A stretch of DNA of 64,000 bases from Branchiostoma floridae (lineage: Eukaryota > Chordata > Leptocardii > Amphioxiformes > Branchiostomatidae). The notes beneath the pieces are model-generated. The model was not told the DNA's origin, did no database searches, and worked only from the letters and a program-made list of their open reading frames with translations. Position numbers and translations under genes: made by a program. The first letter of the stretch is position 1. Each line of letters starts with the position of its first letter. Shown here one piece after another: positions 24,660-35,409 of this stretch. The stretch lies in assembly GCF_000003815.2 (NCBI RefSeq), contig NC_049994.1, positions 9,270,079 to 9,334,078 of the forward strand, written 5' to 3'.

Positions 24660-26440
24660 CTTTGAACAAGCGAAAAAAGTCATCGCCACACAAATACGTA
24701 CGTTGGCATTCAAATCCACCCAATTGCCAAACAACTACATTGACATGATGTTTTCTGTTTCTGCAATACGATTCATAGGCGCTTAAAAGAAGTGTTTTCC
24801 TGGCGGCAGTCAAGCTGTTAGAGGACTTTTTGACGCACAAATCACCGAAATACGTGTTTTGAGAAGTTATCTGTAAATTTTGTAAGGATTTGGTAAGAAT
24901 TTTCTGTCATTTTATATACAGTCTTCCTACGTGCCTGCCTTATTTGAGCCTGAAAAAGCTCAAAGTCAAATAAACAAAGTAATACATAGTTATGATAGCG
25001 TGGTAGACAAGCAACATTTGTTTTATTGGTTAATTATTACTGTAGATTCCTTTATTTTCGCGGTAGGAGGGGGAAGTTTTTTATGGTGTTAGCGTTAACA
25101 TTTGAAACTGTAGAACAGTAGAACTAAATAACACACACTGGCGGTGCCATGACATCTCAGTATAAAGAGGTCACCGCAAAAATAAAACCACCGTGAATAT
25201 GTCAAGGTATGCAGTATTGTCTTGTCTCCATTGTTGTCTTGTGTCCAATGTTGTGGAAGAGCTGCCGTAGGCCCGTCGTCACGTTTGACCTGTGATGCAA
25301 ATAAATCCTTCAATATATGTACAATCTCTGCAAACTTTCGCCATCTTCGATTTGAAGGTCACCGTTGACTCTCTTGGCGCTCTCATGGCGATCTCTTTGC
25401 GCTCATCGTTGCATCGCCATCCTCGGCGCTCTCACGGCGATGGTATGACAGGGTTCCATACCATCGCTCTCACCGCGCTCCCATGGCGACCTTGGCGATT
25501 CGACCGCGCTCTCACCGCGATAGGCAAATTTGCCATCGCCGTGAGAGCGCCGTCAAGTGGAATGGGGGTATAAATGCGACGGTGCTAATCACTCGTTGAA
25601 CAGGTTCGTTGCACGTTCACCGATGGTAGCTTAACTAAATGTAAAACTTGTTTCGTGTTCTTCGACCCCTCTACATTTGTGAGGAAAGTGCGTTAGAACA
25701 AATAGACTTATCAGCTACATTTTTTCTTCTTTTTATAACGTGTTGTAGTCTACAATGTAGGAAACAAGTATCGGGATGATTTTTCATTGCGCTAACACAG
25801 GTCCTGGTTTGACACTAAGCTGTCAATACCGGTACCTAAAGAAATTAACATGTGATTCCCTTTTCAAAATCGACATTGGGTTTTCCTAAGACTTCGTATT
25901 ATAGACAATTTCTTAGATAGCTAGCACGACGTGACGAGGAACACCTTTTGAAGTTAAAAACGTACGTAACGTTCGCTCTGACGTGTACCCAGCCAGTTTG
26001 CATGAGGCGGCTCTGCGGAACAGGTAAGTGGTGTGTTTTCTTGAAGCTGCATTTTCAGTTTCAGCACTTCAACAGTGTTTGCTATTGAAGTCACGTTGAC
26101 TTCAATGCTAGAACTTCGTTTTTGACCTTCTTTGGGACACCAAATGCTTAAACTTTCTGTAGGTAAACAGCATACGGCCTTCCTTGTTGTTTCACTGAGA
26201 GCTTTGCCCGCTGCGCGCAGGCACGTACGCTCGATTGAGTATCAGAAGAGAAAAATAATGAATAACGGAAGAAGATTGAACTCTCAAACAATCTCCGGTT
26301 TGAAAGCATATTTCTCGAAGTTAAGAAATAGCACACTGACTGAGCAGAGATAGCACTAAAACGTCAAACAATCCCCGTAGATTCGCTTTTCAGTACAATA
26401 GAATTTTGCTGCTCGGTCACGCCCCCTTTGAGGCCACAAA
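24660..26440. repeat. Tandem duplication, unit 2 of 3
   Basis: Second unit of the tandem block: tagattcctttattttcgcg (25045), cacactggcggtgccatgac (25133), the gtcaccgttgac junction (25359), gttgaacaggttcgttgcac (25596), gaggcggctctgcggaacag with the gtaagt donor at 26024, and gggacaccaaatgcttaaac (26133). It differs from unit 1 by lacking the hairpin-ended element and by a ~205-bp GC-rich insertion at 25370-25575. Confidence 0.82.
25370..25575. mobile_element. GC-rich inverted-repeat insertion in tandem unit 2
   Basis: Present in unit 2 but not at the matching point of unit 1 (about 22846). It is full of short repeats such as cgctctcacggcgatgg in both orientations (gatggtatg/cataccatc at 25440-25465) and ends ccgtcaagtggaatggggg, which resembles the right end of the element at 28521-28759 (ccgtctagtggaaaggggg). 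It is probably a relative of that MITE. Confidence 0.65.
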
Positions 26441-26744
26441 ATGTAACTTTAAACTTAATCCGAGCCATTTTCAAATTCTGCCTGGCCACGGCGGTCGCAG
26501 CTTGATATGTTTAATTTGTCTTTATGCCCTCTGACCCCACATGTATTTCTCAAAGGTAATGGATTTGACGGTGTTTAAGCGCTCTGACGGCCCTGTAAGT
26601 CAAAACAGACGCATTGGACGAAAGTCGATCGAGCCCCGTCCAATTTTTCACGTGACAGATACAGCGTAAAATACGGTCGACGCTAGGGCAATTTTGAAAT
26701 TCGGCAAGCTCCCGGTGCGGGGACCTACAAATTCTAAAAAAGGC

Positions 26745-27400
26745 TAATGTATTATGATATCAGTTTTTACTCAGCCTACTCTATGTGTTCATATACTGGA
26801 TTCAAAAGCTTGGATTCATTCTTACTCAATTACGTTGGTATTCTACGCAACTACATGGTATATCTTCTTTTTCTTTCTAATGCTGCCCGATTTATAGCCG
26901 TTAAAAGAAACTTATTTTTACGGTGCCATAAGTTGTTATGCATGGGACTTTTCGAAACACGTACACATATCATAGAAGTACATGTTTGGTGAAGTTATTT
27001 GTGACTTTGGTGAGAAATCACATGCAGTCTGCCTAATATGTATGTAAACAAAGAAATACGCGGAAACGATAGAGAATGTTGTAGACATTTGCTGAATAGT
27101 TGGCCTATTACTGTAAATTGATTTATTTTTGCGGTAGGGATTTTTCGCGATATTTGATTTGGAATTCACGGTTGAAACAATTAAAATAACAACTAAGAAT
27201 AGATACACATAATACGCATTCGCTGTGTCATGCCTTCTCGGTTTAAGATCACCGCGAAAATAAAACCATCGCAAACATTTCAAAATGTATACAGTATTGT
27301 CTTATCTCCTCTCAAATGTTGTCTTGTAACTAATTTTGTGGAAGACCTGCCGTAGGCCCATAGTCGCCTTTGACCTGCCTGGAATCGTCTCTCCCACCTT
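26745..27400. repeat. Tandem duplication, unit 3 of 3 (partial)
   Basis: Truncated, most diverged unit: tactggattcaaaagcttgg (26795), atcatagaagtacatgtttg (26968, matching 22301 of unit 1), ttgatttatttttgcggtag (27118), aagatcaccgcgaaaataaa (27245), atgtatacagtattgtctta (27285), gccgtaggcccatagtcgcc. It runs straight into the duplicated promoter segment at 27398. Confidence 0.75.
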
Positions 27401-27529
27401 CGTTTACACGCTCACTCGCAGTATAGAACTCCCAGCAAGTTGGAATGGGCTGCTTTTCTCCTGATAGCTCTGACACGTTACAAACTCGGGAAACAGGGCC
27501 TCTGAAGAAAAAGTGACTGATCCACTAAT
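27398..27529 (+). promoter_or_regulatory. Orphan promoter copy with mutated TATA-like element
   Basis: Near-identical to 28241-28375, the promoter-proximal region of ferritin-like gene 2 (shared cgtttacacgctcactcgca, gtatagaactccca, ctcctgatagctctgacacg, aactcgggaaacagggcctc). Here the TATA-like AATAAAAAG is AAGAAAAAG (27505-27513) and no ferritin-like exon follows. It is probably a non-functional duplicate. Confidence 0.65.
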
Positions 27530-27589
27530 TAATGTTCAACGATGTTCACCTGTACATGGCTTCCAAATGCTACAAGTAAGAAGTTCTCG

Positions 27590-28200
27590 TCATTTACCAC
27601 AATGACATTATAGCATTTTCTCATTGATTATGCAAATCAGCTCTTTATTTTGCATGATATTTGTCTATCAATATTCTTCTCTTTCTCAGTTACAAATGTT
27701 ACATGAAGCAATGGTCCTATAATGGAACAGAGCGTGTTTAAACGATTGAATTATGCAAAATAGATTCGAAGGTGCATGATTAATGTGCAATTATATTAAG
27801 CATCACTTATGCAATCAACACACCAAAATGATGACAATTCATCAACTCTTTCTTGAGTTATTCCCTTTCAAAGTCTGACACTAAACCGGCCCTGCAGTTC
27901 CAAAACAAGCCGCAAGGGGAACAAAGCTACACCACGAGCTTACTGTCTACCACTCAAAAATCATAGCCACAGCATGTCCAGAACGTGAGATATTAAACCC
28001 GGAAGTTCCGCTGCAGTACCATAGGAGGCCGCTAGGGGGCCCAAAATATAATCGTTTCCATCAATATCTACTCACATACCGAATGTCAATACAATCCATC
28101 TAAGCGTTCTCGAGTTCTGCTGGTCTTTTACAAACATTCAAACATACATACATACATACACAAATGGTACCCCAAACATAACCTTGTTGGCGAATACGGA
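27590..28200 (-). mobile_element. Hairpin-ended repeat relative between promoter copies
   Basis: Contains aggccgctagggggcccaaa (28025), cagcatgtccagaacgtgag (27971), tcaatacaatccatctaagc and ttatgcaaat/attatgcaaa motifs in the same order as the family copies at 23 and 47 kb. It ends near a short imperfect palindrome (ataaccttgttggcg, about 28180) like the start of another subfamily at 37118 and 43184. Confidence 0.6.
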
Positions 28201-28240
28201 GTACTTACGTAATTCCAAGCCCCTGAAGTGCCAGGAATCA

Positions 28241-28440
28241 GCTTCGTTTACACGCTCACTCGCAGTATAGAACTCCCATCAAGTTGGAATGAACTATTTT
28301 TCTCCTGATAGCTCTGACACGTTACAAACTCGGGAAACAGGGCCTCTGAATAAAAAGTGACTGATCCACTCAAGAGGCCCCATAGCCAAAATAGTTAACT
28401 TGAAGTTATTCATATGTGATCGATATCTTTCTGTTCTAGG
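28241..28440 (+). promoter_or_regulatory. Promoter region of ferritin-like gene 2
   Basis: Contains AATAAAAAG at 28349-28357, 96 bases before the ATG, followed by aagaggccccatagcc, which matches gene 1 (17852-17869). This block is duplicated at 27398-27529. Conservation in three places makes it the most likely core promoter. Confidence 0.55.
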
Positions 28441-28444
28441 CACC

Positions 28445-31230
28445 ATGGCAACCTTCACGTTCACAGTCTTCCTGGTGTGTCTTTTTTGGGGATGGCCGGA
28501 TGCAAGCGCTCAAGGTAATACCCCCTTTCCACTAGGACGGCGCTCTCGCCGCGCTCTCTCTGCGACCTAGAATTTGACAGAACGCTCAACGAATTCTATA
28601 GAAAAGAAACGAATCTTTTTACACCTTGTGTGTTTTGTTGTCTTTTCAGTCACTCTTATACGTTTTATATGATATACCAAGTGTGAAAATTAAGATTACA
28701 CATATCCTATTTAGGTCGCAGTGAGAGCGCAGCGCGATCGCCGTCTAGTGGAAAGGGGGCCTAAGGAAGATTTACAAAGCTCGGTCTAAATAGAGTCTAT
28801 TGGGTATACTATTACATGTAGCTGGAATGGAGGCACATTCTGGAACCAAGTTGCTTGTAACCTGTGAGTAAACATCATACGTCGTTTTCCTACTCCAAAT
28901 TTTCTACCACCGTGTTTTCGGTGTGTCTGAATGTGTGTCTTCTTTTGTGTTCAAAGTTATTCAAAGTTGTATACACTGTCAGTAGAGTGACAGGCAATGA
29001 GTGGACAGATGGTGTCACGGTAAAGATCAATCTTGCGAGAGTGACAGGAAGCAGAGTTCAGAGGTTGTAGAACTAGTTATTTATCAGACATGTTAGACAT
29101 TCTTGGTCAGAGGTCAGTGAAAGGGGCTCCTAGATCACGGGAAGTATTTTTTGTCTGTATTTATGTCTGTTGACGCAAGTGACATACTTTCCATATGCCA
29201 GTCACGTTCACCGTAGGCGTAGAGTGACAGGAAGCGATCAATTGACGCTTGTAAGGCCACACTGACTTAATTTTATGGATAACATCCGGATTTTTGTAGT
29301 CAACATAACTCAAGAACCACTGGATTGATTACAATGATATTTGGTATGTGGGTAGATGCTGGGAAGACAAAGGTCAAGGTCAATTTTGGGCTCCCTGGTA
29401 TGTGACCTTGGTAGTGTAGCAGCGTTTTTTGCATCTTTTGACATTGATGTGCCATGGTCTTTATTTTTGGTGGCAGATAGCTCGCAACATATGGAATAGG
29501 TAGTGTGTGTTTTGGGCCCCCAGCAGGTTGCTCTATAACAGCAGGGGCATTTTTGGTCAAAACCTTCTAAGGAGGATAACTAAACAAGACAAATGTACAT
29601 GATATTTGGAATGTAGGTAGCATAGACAGAGGTGTACAACTTAAAGTGAAAATTATGCAAAATGGCATTTAATTTGTATATCTGATAAGGAAAATCTATA
29701 TTTGTAGTGTTTTCCATTGTAGGGCTCAAAAACCTGTAATATATGTAGTTTGTGGCAGGCGGAACATTAACAGATACCAATTATGCAAAGAAGTCCCTAG
29801 TTTGCATAAGTAATGTAAAAGTGACATAATTCCTCTAAATGGTTGGACAATCAACGCTGTGACCGGTGTAAGTTATTTAAAGCTGTACATAACCAAGCAT
29901 AGATTGTTTAGATGTAGAAGTCATTTACCTAATCAGACTATTTCATGAAGATATGAGGTCGCCGAACTCTTGTTTCATTTGTGTTGCAGACGCAGACCAA
30001 GTAACGTTAGCAAACCTGAGGGAAAACCTGCAAAGTGCCATAGAGCTGGAGTGGGCCACCATCCCTCCGTATCTGAACGCTGCCCTCAGCATCAAGGACA
30101 AGGAAGGCACAAACACGCAGGTGGATGGTATACTGTGGAGCATCTTGGCGAACGAGATGGATCACATGGCGCTGGCGGCCAACATGCTGAACGCCATAGG
30201 CGGGGCGCCCGTGCTGAACGCAGCCACAGCACCACGGTACCCGGGATCCCTCCCCGCTGGCTGCCTCCCGGGCCTCACCGTGACGCTGGAGAAGATGACG
30301 AGGGCTCACACGGAAAGGGTGTTCATGGGAATCGAAACGCCCGAATGTGAAGACTCCGTCACAAAATTCCACTATTATCTCTCAAAAGCGGCATCCCGAG
30401 AAGCATCCAACGAAACGTCTCAAAGGGTGGAGGACGCCTTTCCTGGACTACTGGCTAAATGTAACGAAACGGGCTACATTCCAAACACCATAGGTGCGAT
30501 TTACATCCACAAGATTCTATGCCCCATGCTGAACCTGGAGAGGGAAGCACAAGACCACGGAACGACCATATTCACAGGAGATCCCGGGCGTCAAGTTTCC
30601 CTTTTCCCCAGTGTCTTCCCAGTCAACAACCTTACCACAGCTATCAAAGCTATTGCCTCCATCATTTCCCAAGGAGAGGGCGGAGATGCTTGCAACCCGT
30701 ATGTTGATGACCAGTTCACTGGCAGCGATGACAAGGTACCGTCTCACTACTTCAAGTTTGCCGAGATCGTCAACGGCAAGGAGGTGGAGTATGGAGGTAA
30801 TTCTTGCCCGGCGAGAGACCCGTGGTGCCAGGATTACTTTTCCCCGTGTGATGGTAAGAGCTGTGAGGGCGTGATTACCTTCAACGGACAGCAAGTACCC
30901 TTCAATGAAAACGAGGTGTGGCCAATCATCTCCAACCCCAGCTCCGATCTCTACCCTCCTGGATTCAGGACAAGGGTACTGTCAGACGCTTTCAATAGAA
31001 ATTACGTGGAGCTTATACAGTGCCTGCATGATGCTTTGAACGGACAGCCGGACAAGCTGCGGAATGAGTGCATCTCTAGCATGACAAGTCTAAAACGCAT
31101 TGGCAACATACTCGTGCAGACACCCATCTATGCAGGACGTGATCCTGCCGTCGGTCCCAACGTCTCTCCCACCTACGAGTTCGACTTTGGGGTGCAAGAA
31201 CAACAGCAACAGCAACGTAATGAGCTTTAA
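28445..31230 (+). CDS. Secreted ferritin-like (VioB/iminophenyl-pyruvate dimer synthase-like) protein 2
   Basis: Two exons: 28445-28514 (signal peptide, residues 1-23: MATFTFTVFLVCLFWGWPDA then SAQ) and 29990-31230, same phase 1 junction as gene 1, 436 residues. Ferritin-like ligands are kept: LQSAIELEWATIPPYLNAAL (E42/E44) and ILANEMDHMALAANML (E79xxH82). Long blocks are identical to gene 1 (AHTERVFMGIETPECEDSVT, HYFKFAEIVNGKEVEYGGNS). The C-terminus ends hydrophilic with a short Q run (QEQQQQQRNEL) instead of the hydrophobic tail of gene 1, so it is predicted soluble and secreted. Catalytic role unknown; a di-iron or redox function is inferred from the family. Intron 1 holds a 239-bp MITE and other repeats. 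Confidence 0.88.
28521..28759. mobile_element. 239-bp MITE in intron 1 of ferritin-like gene 2
   Basis: Terminal inverted repeats of about 48 bases: left ccccctttccactaggacgg to tgcgacctag (28521-28570), and right ttaggtcgcagtgagagcgc to ccgtctagtggaaaggggg (28711-28759). The interior is AT-rich with no frame. It begins six bases after the splice donor of exon 1. No clear target duplication was seen. Confidence 0.82.
29250..29830 (+). mobile_element. MITE end plus hairpin-family repeat in intron 1
   Basis: taaggccacactgacttaat (29252) is the start of the TAA-flanked MITE family seen complete at 39643-40400. From about 29290 the sequence changes to the hairpin-ended family (tggtatgtgggtagatgctg, aggtcaaggtcaattttggg, aattatgcaaagaagtcccta). 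The right MITE end was not found, so the two elements are nested or broken. Confidence 0.6.
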
Positions 31231-31329
31231 AGTGCTTATGACATAAATGACATCAGAATACAACAATTCGTATCATATTCAACAACAAAAGTATGATTGA
31301 ATCAAGGAGGTTATGATTGACTGTATCAC

Positions 31330-31870
31330 CTGTAGGGTCCTTATCCCCTTGTATTGTCCATACCCCACGTATAGTGCCGTACCCCCTTATTAAAATTAAG
31401 TGTCCGTATCCCCTGTAGTATCCCCTGTACTGTCCATCCCCCTGTATGGTATGTACTCCATTCTTGGGTTATTATGAAATTACTGTGAAAAATTGCTTCT
31501 ATTCTGACTCTTATTGCTATTATCAACAGAGTCGTAAAGACTTAGAAATTTTCTTCATATAACATCATCAAAATGGTATATCCGTACCGTAAATACCCCT
31601 GTATTTTCCGTGCCCCATGCAGTGTCAGTACCTTCTGTGGCGTTCAGTATAACCGTTTGTACCCAGTATGCATGGTTTCCGTATCCCTGTAGTATCCGTA
31701 CACCCACCCTTTAGTGTGGGTACCCGTTGAAGTGTCTGTACCATCTGCGGTGTCCTTGGCACCTGTAGTGTCTGAAGCTAGCCCCTGAAGTCCCCGTATC
31801 CTCTATAGTGTCAAGTTCCTTCTTCTAGTGACGTGTCTGTACCCCCTGTAGTGTCAGTATCCCCTGACAT
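31330..31870. repeat. Degenerate minisatellite, ~18-20 bp unit
   Basis: Many imperfect copies of gtgtccgtaccccctgta-like units (for example 31400-31450, 31575-31640, 31680-31745, 31825-31870) between ferritin-like gene 2 and the lectin gene. Some interruptions are AT-rich. No coding potential. Confidence 0.75.
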
Positions 31871-32116
31871 TATTTGCATAACAGATCCATTGTATTTGAT
31901 GATAAAATGGATCATGTAATGTTACATGACTAATGTAACTTTGTATACAATAAATACCTCTTCTGCATGACTTATCAGATGGTAATACATGTTCGATGGT
32001 AAATGATGGTAACTCTATGCTTGTGAATGCCATAAAGATTAACAAGATTCTTTAACCATAACGTATGCAAATTAGGATGACATCTGCATGATTTCTGAGA
32101 AAATGCAACTTTTAAT

Positions 32117-33712
32117 ATGGTATCAATGAAGGTAATATCATTTTGTCTCTTCTCCTTGTTTTGCCTCACCTACCCAGATTGCTCAGACCTGTACCCTGGC
32201 CTGAACCCTACCAGGAACTACCGCAAGTACCAGGACAAGTGCTTTTGGGCCTCCGCCAGGAACAACGGGCGGCTGGACTACATGGCAGCCCGACAAGTGT
32301 GCGAGTCTCATGGCGGGACGTTGGCTATGATCAAAGATGCTGGCGTGCAGGCATTTATCAAGAACCACCTGAAGAATAGTAGCGGTAGAACTCCATGGTA
32401 AATAATAAAAGTATTGGCTAACTAATCAAACATAGATTGCTTTTCTGACTTTTAAAAAGTAACAGGATAAGCTAACTCGCCATTGGTGGGGTCTTTCTCA
32501 GAAGAATACTTGTAGTGGATATTGGCCAAAATGACTAAATGACCATCCAATCTGAAGTACACCACAAGAATAAATCTAGACAAGCAATATTGTATTCGTT
32601 AACTAATAAAACATATTTCCGATTGGCATATTTGCTGTGTATACATAAGATTTATTATCGATACAAGTATTTTTTATCTAAAAAAAGGATAGCAATAGCT
32701 TTCTTCGGTTTCTTCACATGTAAGAAGGAACTACGACATGTTTTTTTCGTCGTAGGAAGTACTGGATTGGCCTGGATGACCTGAACATGGATGGTGAGTT
32801 CGTGTGGAATGACGGGACCCCACTGGGAAGCTATCGTAACTTCCGGACCAACAGCCGTAACGAAGGCAGCTGCGGGGTACTGTGGATGACTCGACGCAAA
32901 GCGCGTTGGTACTACGAGAACTGCGGTGTGAGGCTGCCCTACATCTGTCAGATGGGTGAGCAACAACTTATTTTACACTTTCAAAAAACTAAATTTATAT
33001 GTAACGCTGTTCACCTTTATCCTTAGGTATCAAATATCCGCATAAAAGTGAACTAGAATTTTATCAATTTCCAAGACATCAGACAGTTCAGTAGGGATTA
33101 AATGTAATGTTTACGACCTTGTCATAGTCAACCAATGGCCAAAGCCATTTTTCATTAGGCACATATTACATAATACACAATTATGTCACACTTCAAGTGT
33201 AACATCCAGAAACTATAAAGCTGAGACTCCAAAGTGTTGAATAATTTTATTAGACAGATGTCACTGATACTTTCAATTGTCTGAAATCATAGTCTCTACT
33301 AAACTCGTCGGCTGCAGAAGACTGAATACTCAAAATTTACTAGAATATTAGGAATAATCAAAGCTAAAGGAAACGCTGGACAAGAGGGAAAATTGCTTGA
33401 TTAACCTAATTCAGAGGAGTTAGCCAATGTCTGCGTGCTATTCTAGCTACGGCATCAAATATCACAACTGGTTTATTGTCTAGCAAATGAACGGTTCACC
33501 ATGTTCTGGTCACTTTCTACCATTCATTCAGACACTAGTTAACATGACAAAAGAATAATGAAAGAACAATAAAAACGTTGGGGACTACATGTACATTCAC
33601 CATAGAATGTATGTTTAAATTCAGCATCACAATCTGACATTCAATGTGTTAGATATGTATTTTATTACAAACAACTTATATGCCTCTTACAGACTACAAT
33701 GTGAACAAGTAA
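32117..33712 (+). CDS. C-type lectin-like domain protein
   Basis: Three exons in phase: 32117-32397, 32756-32955 and 33693-33712 (DYNVNK, TAA stop), 166 residues if the ATG at 32117 is used. The CTLD has YRKYQDKCFWAS, YMAARQVCESHGGTLAMI, WIGLDDLNMDGEFVWNDG, GSCGVLWM and WYYENCGVRLPYICQ, with the expected four or more Cys. The calcium/sugar motif EPN/QPD is absent and WND is WYYEN, so classical calcium-dependent sugar binding is unlikely. The start is ambiguous: MVSMKVISFCLFSLFCLTYP resembles a signal peptide, but its DNA (pyrimidine-rich, ending cctacccag before ATTGC) also resembles a phase 1 splice acceptor, so the first exon could begin at 32178 with an upstream signal exon. Confidence 0.88.
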
Positions 33713-33789
33713 GATGATGATTTACGTGACGTCATCCGAACAGCCTTATGACGTCAGAACAACATTACAGCAGCACCAGAATGTTGTCA

Positions 33790-33795
33790 AATAAA
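33790..33795 (+). terminator. Polyadenylation signal AATAAA of the lectin gene
   Basis: Canonical AATAAA about 78 bases after the lectin stop codon, followed by a GT-containing stretch. Confidence 0.6.
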
Positions 33796-33799
33796 GACA

Positions 33800-35405
33800 A
33801 GTAATGAAAGAGTCGTGCCTTCAATAGAATACAGTATAACATACTATATCTTAGTCCACATTTTGATTCGATACTACAAAACAATATAATACTGATCTAC
33901 TACTTGCTACATGTAGTATTAGTGGTTTGTAAGATTTCTTTGATCCCAAAGTTAAGGTACTGCCACACTATCCTAAATGTAACATACACTTACGTGTAGT
34001 TTCCATTCGCTACTTACCTTTTGCTCATTTAGAGGGTACCATTTCAAGACCTTTATGATACTGTAGTATGAAATTCAATTAGGATCATTAAGGAACCTGT
34101 GGATTAACAGAAATCTGGAGACAGTCACAATTTCTCTGAATGTCTCATATTTCGAAAGCCTTTCTTTTATGTTTATAGGGATACTTACAGGGATGATCTC
34201 TTTAATATTTTATAATCTTATATCTTTTCCTCTGCATAACTGCATACCTTCATCACTGTACAGGTTACATTGGAAACCACCTATACCATATAAATACTAG
34301 TTTGTATTGATCACATTGAAAACTGTTTAGAAACCATTGCAACCACTTCTTTTGCATTCAATATGTGTTAACAGTGAAAAAAATGACTATTCAACAAATC
34401 TAAATCTTCAAAAAAATTTGTATAGTGCATACCTAGCACATCGAATGGTGCAGATCTTTATAATTTAGAAATATAACTCCATAACTTACTTGCATTACAA
34501 TGGTACCTGCGTATGCAAGTGGTATTTTGAGTAATGTATTAGGTAGGTGATAACATTAGGTTATACGTACTTATATATTATACTGCTCATCAGCTCATAA
34601 AGGACAAATGTCGAGCAATAGAATGACGAAGTATAAGGTCCAAATGTAGACTGCAATTATAGCACATGTACATCTAACGAATGAATGTGAAAAACTGAAA
34701 TGGAGAAGCAGGTACGTACTGCAATATCCATAAAACGTTGAAGAAACAGTCGGAAAATTCATTGGTTTCTATTTTCAATTGGAGAGAACATGTAAGCCAT
34801 GATATATGTAAGACCAGTCAACTGTCTATGTACAAAGTGTTATTGTGCTATTTTGTGTTGCAGTCAAATTTGTTTCTTTAAAAATGCAATCATAGCACTA
34901 ATAATCATCGTTTTCAGCTGGGTCATAAGTTAGGTCAATATAAATTTCATTGTCGTGGCACACAGCTTAGCGTTCAGCATCTTCTAGCCCTAGTTTGATT
35001 GCTTTGACAATAAGTTACACACATTGTATTAACGTTAAGTCAAAGTTAACCTAATGAATGGCGTTCTCTGTGATCCAAAATTCTACTTCAAGTCAGTGTT
35101 TGATGGACAAAAAAATCTGCAAGCATTCAGACATGAAGGTATAAATTGATACAACAATGAGTAGCGTTCTGGTATATTTAGAATCAGGTTCATACATAAT
35201 GGATTGTAAAATGTACGTGATCATATTTTATCTGTAGCTGAATATTGCCAATCACCTCAACTATCTCTCCATGATTTTCAATGCCAGTCACATAGAAGTA
35301 TATGTATATATATATAATCAATGACGTACAACATATACAAAGTCAATATCTAAATATAAAACACCCCAGGCGAGATGCAACAGTAATGATGAATGAATCA
35401 TCACT
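33800..35405. other. Intergenic, no gene recognised
   Basis: AT-rich DNA without family motifs or convincing frames. A short TATATA run lies at about 35300-35317. Confidence 0.6.
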
Positions 35406-35409
35406 TTCA

